NCBI RefSeq assembly: GCF_051014685.1
Contig: NC_135056.1
Coordinates: 1-64,000 of the forward strand
From: Ptiloglossa arizonensis
Lineage: Eukaryota; Arthropoda; Insecta; Hymenoptera; Colletidae
Reading direction: 5' to 3'
DNA: 64,000 nucleotides
The stretch's first letter is position 1. Each line of letters opens with the position of its first letter. The notes beneath the pieces are model-generated. The model saw only the letters and a list, made by a program, of their open reading frames with translations. It searched no databases and had not been told where the DNA came from. The translations under genes were made by a program, and so were the position numbers. Shown piece after piece: positions 12,776 to 25,725 of the stretch.

Positions 12776-13825
12776 TTTTGAGGTAAGAAACGCTTGAGAA
12801 ACTCAAAATTTTCGCAGTTCTGATGCTCGAAACGAATAACTAGAACGGCCTAGGGGAAAACTGCTCATACCGTTGTAATGGGGCGAGTTTCTACTTTCAG
12901 ATGCAACAGAAACTTTGCGGATTGGTCAATCCGTTCGCGAGATATGGCAGTTTTGAGGTAAGAAACGCTTGAGAGACTCCAAATTTTCGCAGTTCTGATG
13001 CTCGAAACGAATAACTAGAACGGCCTAGGGGAAAACTACTCATACCGTTGTAATGGGGCGAGTTTCTACTTTCAGATGCGACAGAAACTTTGCGGATTGG
13101 TCAATCCGTTCGCGAGATATGGCAGTTTTGAGGTAAGAAACGCTTGAGAAACTCCAAATTTTCGCAGTTCTGATGCTCGAATCGAATAACTAGAACGGCC
13201 TAGGGGAAAACTACTTATACCGTTGTAATCGGGCGAGTTTCTACTTTCAGATGCAAGAGAAATTTTGCGGATTGGACAATCCGTTCGAGAGATATGGCAG
13301 TTTTGAGGTAAGAAACGCTTGAGAAACTCAAAATTTTCGCAGTTCTGATGCTCGAAACGAATAACTAGAACGGCCTAGGGGAAAACTGCTCATACCGTTG
13401 TAATGGGGCGAGTTTCTACTTTCAGATGCAACAGAAACTTTGCGGATTGGTCAATCCGTTCGCGAGATATGGCAGTTTTGAGGTAAGAAACGCTTGAGAA
13501 ACTCAAAATTTTCGCAGTTCTGATGCTCGAAACCAATAACTAGAACGGCCTAAGGGAAAACTACTCATACCATTGTAATCGGGCGAGCTTCTACTTTCAG
13601 ATGCGAGAGAAATTTTGCGGATTGGTCAATCCGTTCGCGAGATATGGCAGTTTTGAGGTAAGAAACGCTTGAGAAACTCCAAATTTTCGCAGTTCTGATG
13701 CTCGAAACGAATAACTAGAACGGCCTAGGGGAAAACTATTCATACCGTTGTAATGGGGCGAGTTTCTACTTTCAGATGCAACAGAAACTTTGCGGATTGG
13801 TCAATCGGTTCGCGAGATATGGCAG
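12776..13825. repeat. 8-mer spacing block, copy 1
   Basis: Six monomers: actgct; gagagact; gaatcga with acttat, ggacaat and ttcgaga; actgct; gaaacca with cctaagg, cattg and agctt; actatt with cggttc. The same order stands at 14,176-15,225, 1,400 bp on. The rare combination acttat with ttcgaga (13,126 and 14,526) is shared by the two copies only, which ties them to one duplication. Confidence 0.9.
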
Positions 13826-14175
13826 TTTTGAGGTAAGAAACGCTTGAGAAACTCCAAATTCTCGCAGTTCTGATACTCGAAACGAATAACTAGAACGGCC
13901 TAGGGGAAAACTACTCATACCGTTGTAATGGGGCGAGTTTCTACTTTCAGATGCGACAGAAACTTTGTGGATTGGTCAATCCGTTCGCGAGATATGGCAG
14001 TTTTGAGGTAAGGAACGCTTGAGAAACTCCAAATTTTCGCAGTTCTGATGCTCGAATCGAATAACTAGAACGGCCTAGGGGAAAACTACTCATACCGTTG
14101 TAATCGGGCGAGTTTCTACTTTCAGATGCAAGAGAAATTTTGCGGATTGGTCAATCCGTTCGCGAGATATGGCAG
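13826..14175. repeat. Two monomers between 8-mer copies
   Basis: A gatactcg monomer (m50 a) with the private aaattctcg and tgtgg, then a gaatcga monomer with the private aaggaacg. They complete the 1,400-bp unit. The equivalent positions after the second copy (15,226) carry a gatactcg monomer of different 3' half (taatcggg, aagagaaat, tcgttc), so the repeat breaks there. Confidence 0.8.
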
Positions 14176-15225
14176 TTTTGAGGTAAGAAACGCTTGAGAA
14201 ACTCAAAACTTTCGCAGTTCTGATGCTCGAAACGAATAACTAGAACGGCCTAGGGGAAAACTGCTCATACCGTTGTAATGGGGCGAGTTTCTACTTTCAG
14301 ATGCAACAGAAACTTTGCGGATTGGTCAATCCGTTCGCGAGATATGGCAGTTTTGAGGTAAGAAACGCTTGAGAGACTCCAAATTTTCGCAGTTCTGATG
14401 CTCGAAACGAATAACTAGAACGGCCTAGGGGAAAACTACTCATACCGTTGTAATGGGGCGAGTTTCTACTTTCAGATGCGACAGAAACTTTGCGGATTGG
14501 TCAATCCGTTCGCGAGATATGGCAGTTTTGAGGTAAGAAACGCTTGAGAAACTCCAAATTTTCGCAGTTCTGATGCTCGAATCGAATAACTAGAACGGCC
14601 TAGGGGAAAACTACTTATACCGTTGTAATCGGGCGAGTTTCTACTTTCAGATGCAAGAGAAATTTTGCGGATTGGACAATCCGTTCGAGAGATATGGCAG
14701 TTTTGAGGTAAGAAACGCTTGAGAAACTCAAAATTTTCGCAGTTCTGATGCTCGAAACGAATAACTAGAACAGCCTAGGGGAAAACTGCTCATACCGTTG
14801 TAATGGGGCGAGTTTCTACTTTCAGATGCAACAGAAACTTTGCGGATTGGTCAATCCGTTCGCGAGATATGGCAGTTTTGAGGTAAGAAACGCTTGAGAA
14901 ACTCAAAATTTTCGCAGTTCTGATGCTCGAAACCAATAACTAGAACGGCCTAAGGGAAAACTACTCATACCATTGTAATCGGGCGAGCTTCTACTTTCAG
15001 ATGCGAGAGAAATTTTGCGGATTGGTCAATCCGTTCGCGAGATATGGCAGTTTTGAGGTAAGAAACGCTTGAGAAACTCCAAATTTTCGCAGTTCTGATG
15101 CTCGAAACGAATAACTAGAACGGCCTAGGGGAAAACTATTCATACCGTTGTAATGGGGCGAGTTTCTACTTTCAGATGCAACAGAAACTTTGCGGATTGG
15201 TCAATCGGTTCGCGAGATATGGCAG
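14176..15225. repeat. 8-mer spacing block, copy 2
   Basis: Copy of 12,776-13,825. Its fourth monomer has cagcct where copy 1 has cggcct, and its first has aaactttc. The order gaaacca/cctaagg, actatt, gatactcg also appears at 33,426-34,125 (with the gaaacca monomer doubled) and, with variants, at 58,098-58,622. Confidence 0.88.
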
Positions 15226-15750
15226 TTTTGAGGTAAGAAACGCTTGAGAAACTCCAAATTTTCGCAGTTCTGATACTCGAAACGAATAACTAGAACGGCC
15301 TAGGGGAAAACTACTCATACCGTTGTAATCGGGCGAGTTTCTACTTTCAGATGCAAGAGAAATTTTGCGGATTGGTCAATTCGTTCGCGAGATATGGCAG
15401 TTTTGAGGTAAGAAACGCTCGAGAAACTCAAAATTTTCGCAGTTCTGATGCTCGAAACGAATAACTAGAACAGCCTAGGGGAAAACTGCTCATACCGTTG
15501 TACTGGGGCGAGTTTCTACTTTCAGATGCAACAGAAACTTTGCGGATTGGTCAATCCGTTCGCGAGATATGGCAGTTTTGAGGTAAGAAACGTTTGAGAA
15601 ACTCCAAACTTTCGCAGTTCTGATGCTCGAAAAGAATAACTAGAACGGCCTAGGGGAAAACTACTCATACCGTTGCAATGGGGCGAGTTTCTACTTTCAG
15701 ATGCGACAGAAACTTTACGGATTGGTCAATCCGTTCGCGAGATGTGGCAG
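15226..15750. repeat. Left edge of the central 11-mer domain
   Basis: Three monomers: gatactcg with tcgttc; ctcgag with cagcct; cgttt/gaaaaga with ttacgg. From 15,051 to 17,675 these and the following monomers (15 in all) match 25,026-27,650 in order, a duplication spaced 9,975 bp. The ctcgag change (m20 c) first appears here and marks the 11-mer domain. Confidence 0.85.
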
Positions 15751-17675
15751 TTTTGAGGTAAGAAACGCTTGAGAAACTCCAAATTTTCGCAGTTCTGATG
15801 CTCGAAACGAATAACTAGAACGGCCTAGGGGAAAACTACTCATACCGTTGTAATGGGGCGAGTTTCTACTTTCAGATGCGACAGAAACTTTGCGGATTGG
15901 TCAATCCGTTCGCGAGATGTGGCAGTTTTGAGGTAAGAAACGCTTGAGAAACTCAAAATTTTCGCAGTTCTGATGCTCGAAACGAATAACTAGAACGGCC
16001 TAGGGGAATACTACTCATACCGTTGTAATGGGGCGAGTTTCTACTTTCAGATGCAACAGAAACTTTGCGGATTGGTCAATCGGTTCGCGAGATATGGCAG
16101 TTTTGAGGTAAGAAACGCTTGAGAAACTCCAAATTTTCGCAGTTCTGATGCTCGAATCGAATAACTAGAACGGCCTAGGGGAAAACTACTCATACCGTTG
16201 TAATCGGGCGAGTTTCTACTTTCAGATGCAAGAGAAATTTTGCGGATTGGTCAATCCGTTCGCGAGATATGGCAGTTTTGAGGTAAGAAACGCTTGAGAA
16301 ACTCCAAATTTTCGCAGTTCTGATGCTCAAATCGGATAACTAGAACGGCCTAGGGGAAAACTACTCATACCGTTGTAATCGGGCGAGTTTCTACTTTCAG
16401 ATGCAAGAGAAATTTTGCGGATTGGTCAATCCGTTCGCGAGATATGGCAGTTTTGAGGTAAGAAACGCTTGAGAAACTCAAAATTTTCGCAGTTCTGATG
16501 CTCGAAACGAATAACTAGAACGGCCTAGGGGAATACTACTCATACCGTTGTAATGGGGCGAGTTTCTACTTTCAGATGCAACAGAAACTTTGCGGATTGG
16601 TCAATCGGTTCGCGAGATATGGCAGTTTTGAGGTAAGAAACGCTTGAGAAACTCCAAATTTTCGCAGTTCTGATGCTCGAATCGAATAACTAGAACGGCC
16701 TAGGGGAAAACTGCTCATACCGTTGTAATGGGGCGAGTTTCTACTTTCAGATGCAACAGAAACTTTGTGGATTGGTCAATCCGTTCGCGAGATATGGCAG
16801 TTTTGAGGTAAGAAACGCTTGAGAAACTCCAAATTTTCGCAGTTCTGATGCTCGAATCGAATAACTAGAACGGCCTAGGGGAAAACTACTCATACCGTTG
16901 TAATCGGGCGAGTTTCTACTTTCAGATGCAAGAGAAATTTTGCGGATTGGTCAATTCGTTCGCGAGATATGGCAGTTTTGAGGTAAGAAACGCTTGAGAA
17001 ACTCAAAATTTTCGCAGTTCTGATGCTCGAAACGAATAACTAGAACAGCCTAGGGGGAAACTGCTCATACCGTTGTAATGGGGCGAGTTTCTACTTTCAG
17101 ATGCAACAGAAACTTTGCGGATTGTTCAATCCGTTCGCGAGATATGGCAGTTTTGAGGTAAGAAACGTTTGAGAAACTCCAAATTTTCGCAGTTCTGATG
17201 CTCGAATCGAATAACTAGAACGGCCTAGGGGAAAACTACTCATACCGTTGTAATCGGGCGAGTTTCTACTTTCAGATGCAAGAGAAATTTTGCGGATTGG
17301 TCAATTCGTTCGAGAGATATGGCAGTTTTGAGGTAAGAAACGCTCGAGAAACTCAAAATTTTCGCAGTTCTGATGCTCGAAACGAATAACTAGAACAGCC
17401 TAGGGGAAAACTGCTCATACCGTTGTAATGGGGCGAGTTTCTACTTTCAGATGCAACAGAAACTTTGCGGATTGGTCAATCCGTTCGCGAGATATGGCAG
17501 TTTTGAGGTAAGAAACGTTTGAGAAACTCCAAACTTTCGCAGTTCTGATGCTCGAAAAGAATAACTAGAACGGCCTAGGGGAAAACTACTCATACCGTTG
17601 CAATGGGGCGAGTTTCTACTTTCAGATGCGACAGAAACTTTACGGATTGGTCAATCCGTTCGCGAGATGTGGCAG
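15751..17675. repeat. 11-mer HOR (1,925 bp), complete copy 1
   Basis: Eleven monomers in order: plain with gatgtgg; gaatact with cggttc; gaatcga; aaatcgg; gaatact with cggttc; gaatcga with actgct and tgtgg; gaatcga with tcgttc; cagcct with ggaaactgct and attgttc; cgttt/gaatcga with tcgttcgaga; ctcgag with cagcct; cgttt/gaaaaga with caat and ttacgg. The same order recurs at 19,776-21,700, 25,726-27,650 and 27,651-29,575. This is the most regular HOR in the window. Confidence 0.93.
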
Positions 17676-18025
17676 TTTTGAGGTAAGAAACGCTTGAGAA
17701 ACTCCAAATTTTCGCAGTTCTGATGCTCGAAACGAATAACTAGAACAGCCTAGGGGAAAACTGCTCATACCGTTGTAATGGGGCGAGTTTCTACTTTCAG
17801 ATGCAACAGAAACTTTGCGGATTGGTCAATCCGTTCGCGAGATATGGCAGTTTTGAGGTAAGAAACGTTTGAGAAACTCCAAACTTTCGCAGTTCTGATG
17901 CTCGAAAAGAATAACTAGAACGGCCTAGGGGAAAACTACTCATACCGTTGCAATGGGGCGAGTTTCTACTTTCAGATGCGACAGAAACTTTACGGATTGG
18001 TCAATCCGTTCGCGAGATGTGGCAG
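17676..18025. repeat. 350-bp insertion duplicating the last two 11-mer monomers
   Basis: The monomer at 17,676 starts like the plain first monomer of the 11-mer (cgcttgag, actcc) but ends like the cagcct/actgct monomer. The next one is a second copy of the gaaaaga/ttacgg monomer. A crossover between a plain monomer and a ctcgag/cagcct monomer, lying between m30 and m72 of the hybrid, explains the extra 350 bp. Confidence 0.85.
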
Positions 18026-19775
18026 TTTTGAGGTAAGAAACGCTTGAGAAACTCCAAATTTTCGCAGTTCTGATGCTCGAAACGAATAACTAGAACGGCC
18101 TAGGGGAAAACTACTCATACCGTTGTAATGGGGCGAGTTTCTACTTTCAGATGCGACAGAAACTTTGCGGATTGGTCAATCCGTTCGCGAGATGTGGCAG
18201 TTTTGAGGTAAGAAACGCTTGAGAAACTCAAAATTTTCGCAGTTCTGATGCTCGAAACGAATAACTAGAACGGCCTAGGGGAATACTACTCATACCGTTG
18301 TAATGGGGCGAGTTTCTACTTTCAGATGCAAGAGAAATTTTGCGGATTGGTCAATCCGTTCGCGAGATATGGCAGTTTTGAGGTAAGAAACGCTTGAGAA
18401 ACTCCAAATTTTCGCAGTTCTGATGCTCAAATCGGATAACTAGAACGGCCTAGGGGAAAACTACTCATACCGTTGTAATCGGGCGAGTTTCTACTTTCAG
18501 ATGCAAGAGAAATTTTGCGGATTGGTCAATCCGTTCGCGAGATATGGCAGTTTTGAGGTAAGAAACGCTTGAGAAACTCAAAATTTTCGCAGTTCTGATG
18601 CTCGAAACGAATAACTAGAACGGCCTAGGGGAATACTACTCATACCGTTGTAATGGGGCGAGTTTCTACTTTCAGATGCAACAGAAACTTTGCGGATTGG
18701 TCAATCGGTTCGCGAGATATGGCAGTTTTGAGGTAAGAAACGCTTGAGAAACTCCAAATTTTCGCAGTTCTGATGCTCGAATCGAATAACTAGAACGGCC
18801 TAGGGGAAAACTGCTCATACCGTTGTAATGGGGCGAGTTTCTACTTTCAGATGCAACAGAAACTTTGTGGATTGGTCAATCCGTTCGCGAGATATGGCAG
18901 TTTTGAGGTAAGAAACGCTTGAGAAACTCCAAATTTTCGCAGTTCTGATGCTCGAATCGAATAACTAGAACGGCCTAGGGGAAAACTACTCATACCGTTG
19001 TAATCGGGCGAGTTTCTACTTTCAGATGCAAGAGAAATTTTGCGGATTGGTCAATTCGTTCGCGAGATATGGCAGTTTTGAGGTAAGAAACGCTTGAGAA
19101 ACTCAAAATTTTCGCAGTTCTGATGCTCGAAACGAATAACTAGAACAGCCTAGGGGGAAACTGCTCATACCGTTGTAATGGGGCGAGTTTCTACTTTCAG
19201 ATGCAACAGAAACTTTGCGGATTGTTCAATCCGTTCGCGAGATATGGCAGTTTTGAGGTAAGAAACGTTTGAGAAACTCCAAATTTTCGCAGTTCTGATG
19301 CTCGAATCGAATAACTAGAACGGCCTAGGGGAAAACTACTCATACCGTTGTAATCGGGCGAGTTTCTACTTTCAGATGCAAGAGAAATTTTGCGGATTGG
19401 TCAATTCGTTCGAGAGATATGGCAGTTTTGAGGTAAGAAACGCTCGAGAAACTCAAAATTTTCGCAGTTCTGATGCTCGAAACGAATAACTAGAACAGCC
19501 TAGGGGAAAACTGCTCATACCGTTGTAATGGGGCGAGTTTCTACTTTCAGATGCAACAGAAACTTTGCGGATTGGTCAATCCGTTCGCGAGATATGGCAG
19601 TTTTGAGGTAAGAAACGTTTGAGAAACTCCAAACTTTCGCAGTTCTGATGCTCGAAAAGAATAACTAGAACGGCCTAGGGGAAAACTACTCATACCGTTG
19701 CAATGGGGCGAGTTTCTACTTTCAGATGCGACAGAAACTTTACGGATTGGTCAATCCGTTCGCGAGATGTGGCAG
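18026..19775. repeat. 11-mer HOR, shortened to 10 monomers
   Basis: Follows the 11-mer order, but the second and third monomers are fused into one at 18,201-18,375, which has gaatact and taatggg in front and aagagaaat with gatatgg behind. One 175-bp unit has been lost by recombination inside the monomer. All other monomers match their counterparts, including the paired ggaaactgct/attgttc changes near 19,146-19,225. Confidence 0.9.
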
Positions 19776-21700
19776 TTTTGAGGTAAGAAACGCTTGAGAA
19801 ACTCCAAATTTTCGCAGTTCTGATGCTCGAAACGAATAACTAGAACGGCCTAGGGGAAAACTACTCATACCGTTGTAATGGGGCGAGTTTCTACTTTCAG
19901 ATGCGACAGAAACTTTGCGGATTGGTCAATCCGTTCGCGAGATGTGGCAGTTTTGAGGTAAGAAACGCTTGAGAAACTCAAAATTTTCGCAGTTCTGATG
20001 CTCGAAACGAATAACTAGAACGGCCTAGGGGAATACTACTCATACCGTTGTAATGGGGCGAGTTTCTACTTTCAGATGCAACAGAAACTTTGCGGATTGG
20101 TCAATCGGTTCGCGAGATATGGCAGTTTTGAGGTAAGAAACGCTTGAGAAACTCCAAATTTTCGCAGTTCTGATGCTCGAATCGAATAACTAGAACGGCC
20201 TAGGGGAAAACTACTCATACCGTTGTAATCGGGCGAGTTTCTACTTTCAGATGCAAGAGAAATTTTGCGGATTGGTCAATCCGTTCGCGAGATATGGCAG
20301 TTTTGAGGTAAGAAACGCTTGAGAAACTCCAAATTTTCGCAGTTCTGATGCTCAAATCGGATAACTAGAACGGCCTAGGGGAAAACTACTCATACCGTTG
20401 TAATCGGGCGAGTTTCTACTTTCAGATGCAAGAGAAATTTTGCGGATTGGTCAATCCGTTCGCGAGATATGGCAGTTTTGAGGTAAGAAACGCTTGAGAA
20501 ACTCAAAATTTTCGCAGTTCTGATGCTCGAAACGAATAACTAGAACGGCCTAGGGGAATACTACTCATACCGTTGTAATGGGGCGAGTTTCTACTTTCAG
20601 ATGCAACAGAAACTTTGCGGATTGGTCAATCGGTTCGCGAGATATGGCAGTTTTGAGGTAAGAAACGCTTGAGAAACTCCAAATTTTCGCAGTTCTGATG
20701 CTCGAATCGAATAACTAGAACGGCCTAGGGGAAAACTGCTCATACCGTTGTAATGGGGCGAGTTTCTACTTTCAGATGCAACAGAAACTTTGTGGATTGG
20801 TCAATCCGTTCGCGAGATATGGCAGTTTTGAGGTAAGAAACGCTTGAGAAACTCCAAATTTTCGCAGTTCTGATGCTCGAATCGAATAACTAGAACGGCC
20901 TAGGGGAAAACTACTCATACCGTTGTAATCGGGCGAGTTTCTACTTTCAGATGCAAGAGAAATTTTGCGGATTGGTCAATTCGTTCGCGAGATATGGCAG
21001 TTTTGAGGTAAGAAACGCTTGAGAAACTCAAAATTTTCGCAGTTCTGATGCTCGAAACGAATAACTAGAACAGCCTAGGGGGAAACTGCTCATACCGTTG
21101 TAATGGGGCGAGTTTCTACTTTCAGATGCAACAGAAACTTTGCGGATTGTTCAATCCGTTCGCGAGATATGGCAGTTTTGAGGTAAGAAACGTTTGAGAA
21201 ACTCCAAATTTTCGCAGTTCTGATGCTCGAATCGAATAACTAGAACGGCCTAGGGGAAAACTACTCATACCGTTGTAATCGGGCGAGTTTCTACTTTCAG
21301 ATGCAAGAGAAATTTTGCGGATTGGTCAATTCGTTCGCGAGATATGGCAGTTTTGAGGTAAGAAACGCTCGAGAAACTCAAAATTTTCGCAGTTCTGATG
21401 CTCGAAACGAATAACTAGAACAGCCTAGGGGAAAACTGCTCATACCGTTGTAATGGGGCGAGTTTCTACTTTCAGATGCAACAGAAACTTTGCGGATTGG
21501 TCAATCCGTTCGCGAGATATGGCAGTTTTGAGGTAAGAAACGTTTGAGAAACTCCAAACTTTCGCAGTTCTGATGCTCGAAAAGAATAACTAGAACGGCC
21601 TAGGGGAAAACTACTCATACCGTTGCAATGGGGCGAGTTTCTACTTTCAGATGCGACAGAAACTTTACGGATTGGTCAATCCGTTCGCGAGATGTGGCAG
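19776..21700. repeat. 11-mer HOR, complete copy 2
   Basis: All eleven monomer types in canonical order. The only difference noticed from copy 1 is tcgttcgcga in the ninth monomer (21,176) where copy 1 has tcgttcgaga. The ctcgag change near 21,368 gives an XhoI site 1,925 bp after the one in the previous unit. Confidence 0.93.
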
Positions 21701-23800
21701 TTTTGAGGTAAGAAACGCTTGAGAAACTCCAAATTTTCGCAGTTCTGATGCTCGAAACGAATAACTAGAACGGCCTAGGGGAAAACTACTCATACCGTTG
21801 TAATGGGGCGAGTTTCTACTTTCAGATGCGACAGAAACTTTGCGGATTGGTCAATCCGTTCGCGAGATGTGGCAGTTTTGAGGTAAGAAACGCTTGAGAA
21901 ACTCAAAATTTTCGCAGTTCTGATGCTCGAAACGAATAACTAGAATGGCCTAGGGGAATACTACTCATACCGTTGTAATGGGGCGAGTTTCTACTTTCAG
22001 ATGCAACAGAAACTTTGCGGATTGGTCAATCGGTTCGCGAGATATGGCAGTTTTGAGGTAAGAAACGCTTGAGAAACTCCAAATTTTCGCAGTTCTGATG
22101 CTCGAATCGAATAACTAGAACGGCCTAGGGGAAAACTACTCATACCGTTGTAATCGGGCGAGTTTCTACTTTCAGATGCAAGAGAAATTTTGCGGATTGG
22201 TCAATCCGTTCGCGAGATATGGCAGTTTTGAGGTAAGAAACGCTTGAGAAACTCCAAATTTTCGCAGTTCTGATGCTCAAATCGGATAACTAGAACGGCC
22301 TAGGGGAAAACTACTCATACCGTTGTAATCGGGCGAGTTTCTACTTTCAGATGCAAGAGAAATTTTGCGGATTGGTCAATCCGTTCGCGAGATATGGCAG
22401 TTTTGAGGTAAGAAACGCTTGAGAAACTCAAAATTTTCGCAGTTCTGATGCTCGAAACGAATAACTAGAACGGCCTAGGGGAATACTACTCATACCGTTG
22501 TAATGGGGCGAGTTTCTACTTTCAGATGCAACAGAAACTTTGCGGATTGGTCAATCGGTTCGCGAGATATGGCAGTTTTGAGGTAAGAAACGCTTGAGAA
22601 ACTCCAAATTTTCGCAGTTCTGATGCTCGAATCGAATAACTAGAACGGCCTAGGGGAAAACTACTCATACCGTTGTAATCGGGCGAGTTTCTACTTTCAG
22701 ATGCAAGAGAAATTTTGCGGATTGGTCAATCCGTTCGCGAGATATGGCAGTTTTGAGGTAAGAAACGCTTGAGAAACTCCAAATTTTCGCAGTTCTGATG
22801 CTCAAATCGGATAACTAGAACGGCCTAGGGGAAAACTACTCATACCGTTGTAATCGGGCGAGTTTCTACTTTCAGATGCAAGAGAAATTTTGCGGATTGG
22901 TCAATCCGTTCGCGAGATATGGCAGTTTTGAGGTAAGAAACGCTTGAGAAACTCAAAATTTTCGCAGTTCTGATGCTCGAAACGAATAACTAGAACGGCC
23001 TAGGGGAAAACTGCTCATACCGTTGTAATGGGGCGAGTTTCTACTTTCAGATGCAACAGAAACTTTGCGGATTGGTCAATCCGTTCGCGAGATATGGCAG
23101 TTTTGAGGTAAGAAACGCTTGAGAGACTCCAAATTTTCGCAGTTCTGATGCTCGAAACGAATAACTAGAACGGCCTAGGGGAAAACTACTCATACCGTTG
23201 TAATGGGGCGAGTTTCTACTTTCAGATGCGACAGAAACTTTGCGGATTGGTCAATCCGTTCGCGAGATATGGCAGTTTTGAGGTAAGAAACGCTTGAGAA
23301 ACTCCAAATTTTCGCAGTTCTGATGCTCGAATCGAATAACTAGAACGGCCTAGGGGAAAACTACTCATACCGTTGTAATCGGGCGAGTTTCTACTTTCAG
23401 ATGCAAGAGAAATTTTGCGGATTGGACAATCTGTTCGCGAGATATGGCAGTTTTGAGGTAAGAAACGCTTGAGAAACTCAAAATTTTCGCAGTTCTGATG
23501 CTCGAAACGAATAACTAGAACGGCCTAGGGGAATACTACTCATACCGTTGTAATGGGGCGAGTTTCTACTTTCAGATGCAACAGAAACTTTGCGGATTGG
23601 TCAATCGGTTCGCGAGATATGGCAGTTTTGAGGTAAGAAGCGCTTGAGAAACTCCAAATTTTCGCAGTTCTGATGCTCGAATCGAATAACTAGAACGGCC
23701 TAGGGGAAAACTACTCATACCGTTGTAATCGGGCGAGTTTCTACTTTCAGATGCAAGAGAAATTTTGCGGATTGGTCAATTCGTTCGCGAGATATGGCAG
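21701..23800. repeat. 12-monomer variant block, copy 1 (8,750-bp duplication)
   Basis: Begins like the 11-mer for five monomers, then adds gaatcga, aaatcgg, actgct, gagagact, gaatcga with ggacaat, gaatact and a gaatcga monomer with the rare aagaagcg (m15 g at 23,640). The same order with the same aagaagcg (32,390) stands at 30,451-32,550. Private differences noticed are aatggcct near 21,925 and ggacaatctg near 23,430 in this copy. The shared tract extends left to about 21,351. Confidence 0.9.
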
Positions 23801-25725
23801 TTTTGAGGTAAGAAACGCTTGAGAAACTCAAAATTTTCGCAGTTCTGATGCTCGAAACGAATAACTAGAACAGCCTAGGGGGAAACTGCTCATACCGTTG
23901 TAATGGGGCGAGTTTCTACTTTCAGATGCAACAGAAACTTTGCGGATTGTTCAATCCGTTCGCGAGATATGGCAGTTTTGAGGTAAGAAACGTTTGAGAA
24001 ACTCCAAATTTTCGCAGTTCTGATGCTCGAATCGAATAACTAGAACGGCCTAGGGGAAAACTACTCATACCGTTGTAATCGGGCGAGTTTCTACTTTCAG
24101 ATGCAAGAGAAATTTTGCGGATTGGTCAATTCGTTCGAGAGATATGGCAGTTTTGAGGTAAGAAACGCTCGAGAAACTCAAAATTTTCGCAGTTCTGATG
24201 CTCGAAACGAATAACTAGAACAGCCTAGGGGAAAACTGCTCATACCGTTGTAATGGGGCGAGTTTCTACTTTCAGATGCAACAGAAACTTTGCGGATTGG
24301 TCAATCCGTTCGCGAGATATGGCAGTTTTGAGGTAAGAAACGTTTGAGAAACTCCAAACTTTCGCAGTTCTGATGCTCGAAAAGAATAACTAGAACGGCC
24401 TAGGGGAAAACTACTCATACCGTTGCAATGGGGCGAGTTTCTACTTTCAGATGCGACAGAAACTTTACGGATTGGTCAATCCGTTCGCGAGATGTGGCAG
24501 TTTTGAGGTAAGAAACGCTTGAGAAACTCCAAATTTTCGCAGTTCTGATGCTCGAAACGAATAACTAGAACGGCCTAGGGGAAAACTACTCATACCGTTG
24601 TAATGGGGCGAGTTTCTACTTTCAGATGCGACAGAAACTTTGCGGATTGGTCAATCCGTTCGCGAGATGTGGCAGTTTTGAGGTAAGAAACGCTTGAGAA
24701 ACTCAAAATTTTCGCAGTTCTGATGCTCGAAACGAATAACTAGAACGGCCTAGGGGAATACTACTCATACCGTTGTAATGGGGCGAGTTTCTACTTTCAG
24801 ATGCAACAGAAACTTTGCGGATTGGTCAATCGGTTCGCGAGATATGGCAGTTTTGAGGTAAGAAACGCTTGAGAAACTCCAAATTTTCGCAGTTCTGATG
24901 CTCGAATCGAATAACTAGAACGGCCTAGGGGAAAACTACTCATACCGTTGTAATCGGGCGAGCTTCTACTTTCAGATGCGAGAGAAATTTTGCGGATTGG
25001 TCAATCCGTTCGCGAGATATGGCAGTTTTGAGGTAAGAAACGCTTGAGAAACTCCAAATTTTCGCAGTTCTGATGCTCGAAACGAATAACTAGAACGGCC
25101 TAGGGGAAAACTATTCATACCGTTGTAATGGGGCGAGTTTCTACTTTCAGATGCAACAGAAACTTTGCGGATTGGTCAATCGGTTCGCGAGATATGGCAG
25201 TTTTGAGGTAAGAAACGCTTGAGAAACTCCAAATTTTCGCAGTTCTGATACTCGAAACGAATAACTAGAACGGCCTAGGGGAAAACTACTCATACCGTTG
25301 TAATCGGGCGAGTTTCTACTTTCAGATGCAAGAGAAATTTTGCGGATTGGTCAATTCGTTCGCGAGATATGGCAGTTTTGAGGTAAGAAACGCTCGAGAA
25401 ACTCAAAATTTTCGCAGTTCTGATGCTCGAAACGAATAACTAGAACAGCCTAGGGGAAAACTGCTCATACCGTTGTAATGGGGCGAGTTTCTACTTTCAG
25501 ATGCAACAGAAACTTTGCGGATTGGTCAATCCGTTCGCGAGATATGGCAGTTTTGAGGTAAGAAACGTTTGAGAAACTCCAAACTTTCGCAGTTCTGATG
25601 CTCGAAAAGAATAACTAGAACGGCCTAGGGGAAAACTACTCATACCGTTGCAATGGGGCGAGTTTCTACTTTCAGATGCGACAGAAACTTTACGGATTGG
25701 TCAATCCGTTCGCGAGATGTGGCAG
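23801..25725. repeat. 11-mer remnant with fused junction
   Basis: The stretch carries the last monomers of an 11-mer (ggaaactgct with attgttc, cgttt/gaatcga, ctcgag, gaaaaga), a plain monomer and a gaatact monomer. Then comes a hybrid at 24,851-25,025, followed by actatt, gatactcg, ctcgag and gaaaaga. The hybrid has ccgttg (m97 g) but agctt (m113 c) and gcgagag. The switch into sequence like 14,876-15,050 therefore lies between about 24,947 and 24,963. From there to 27,650 the order matches 15,051-17,675. Confidence 0.87.
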
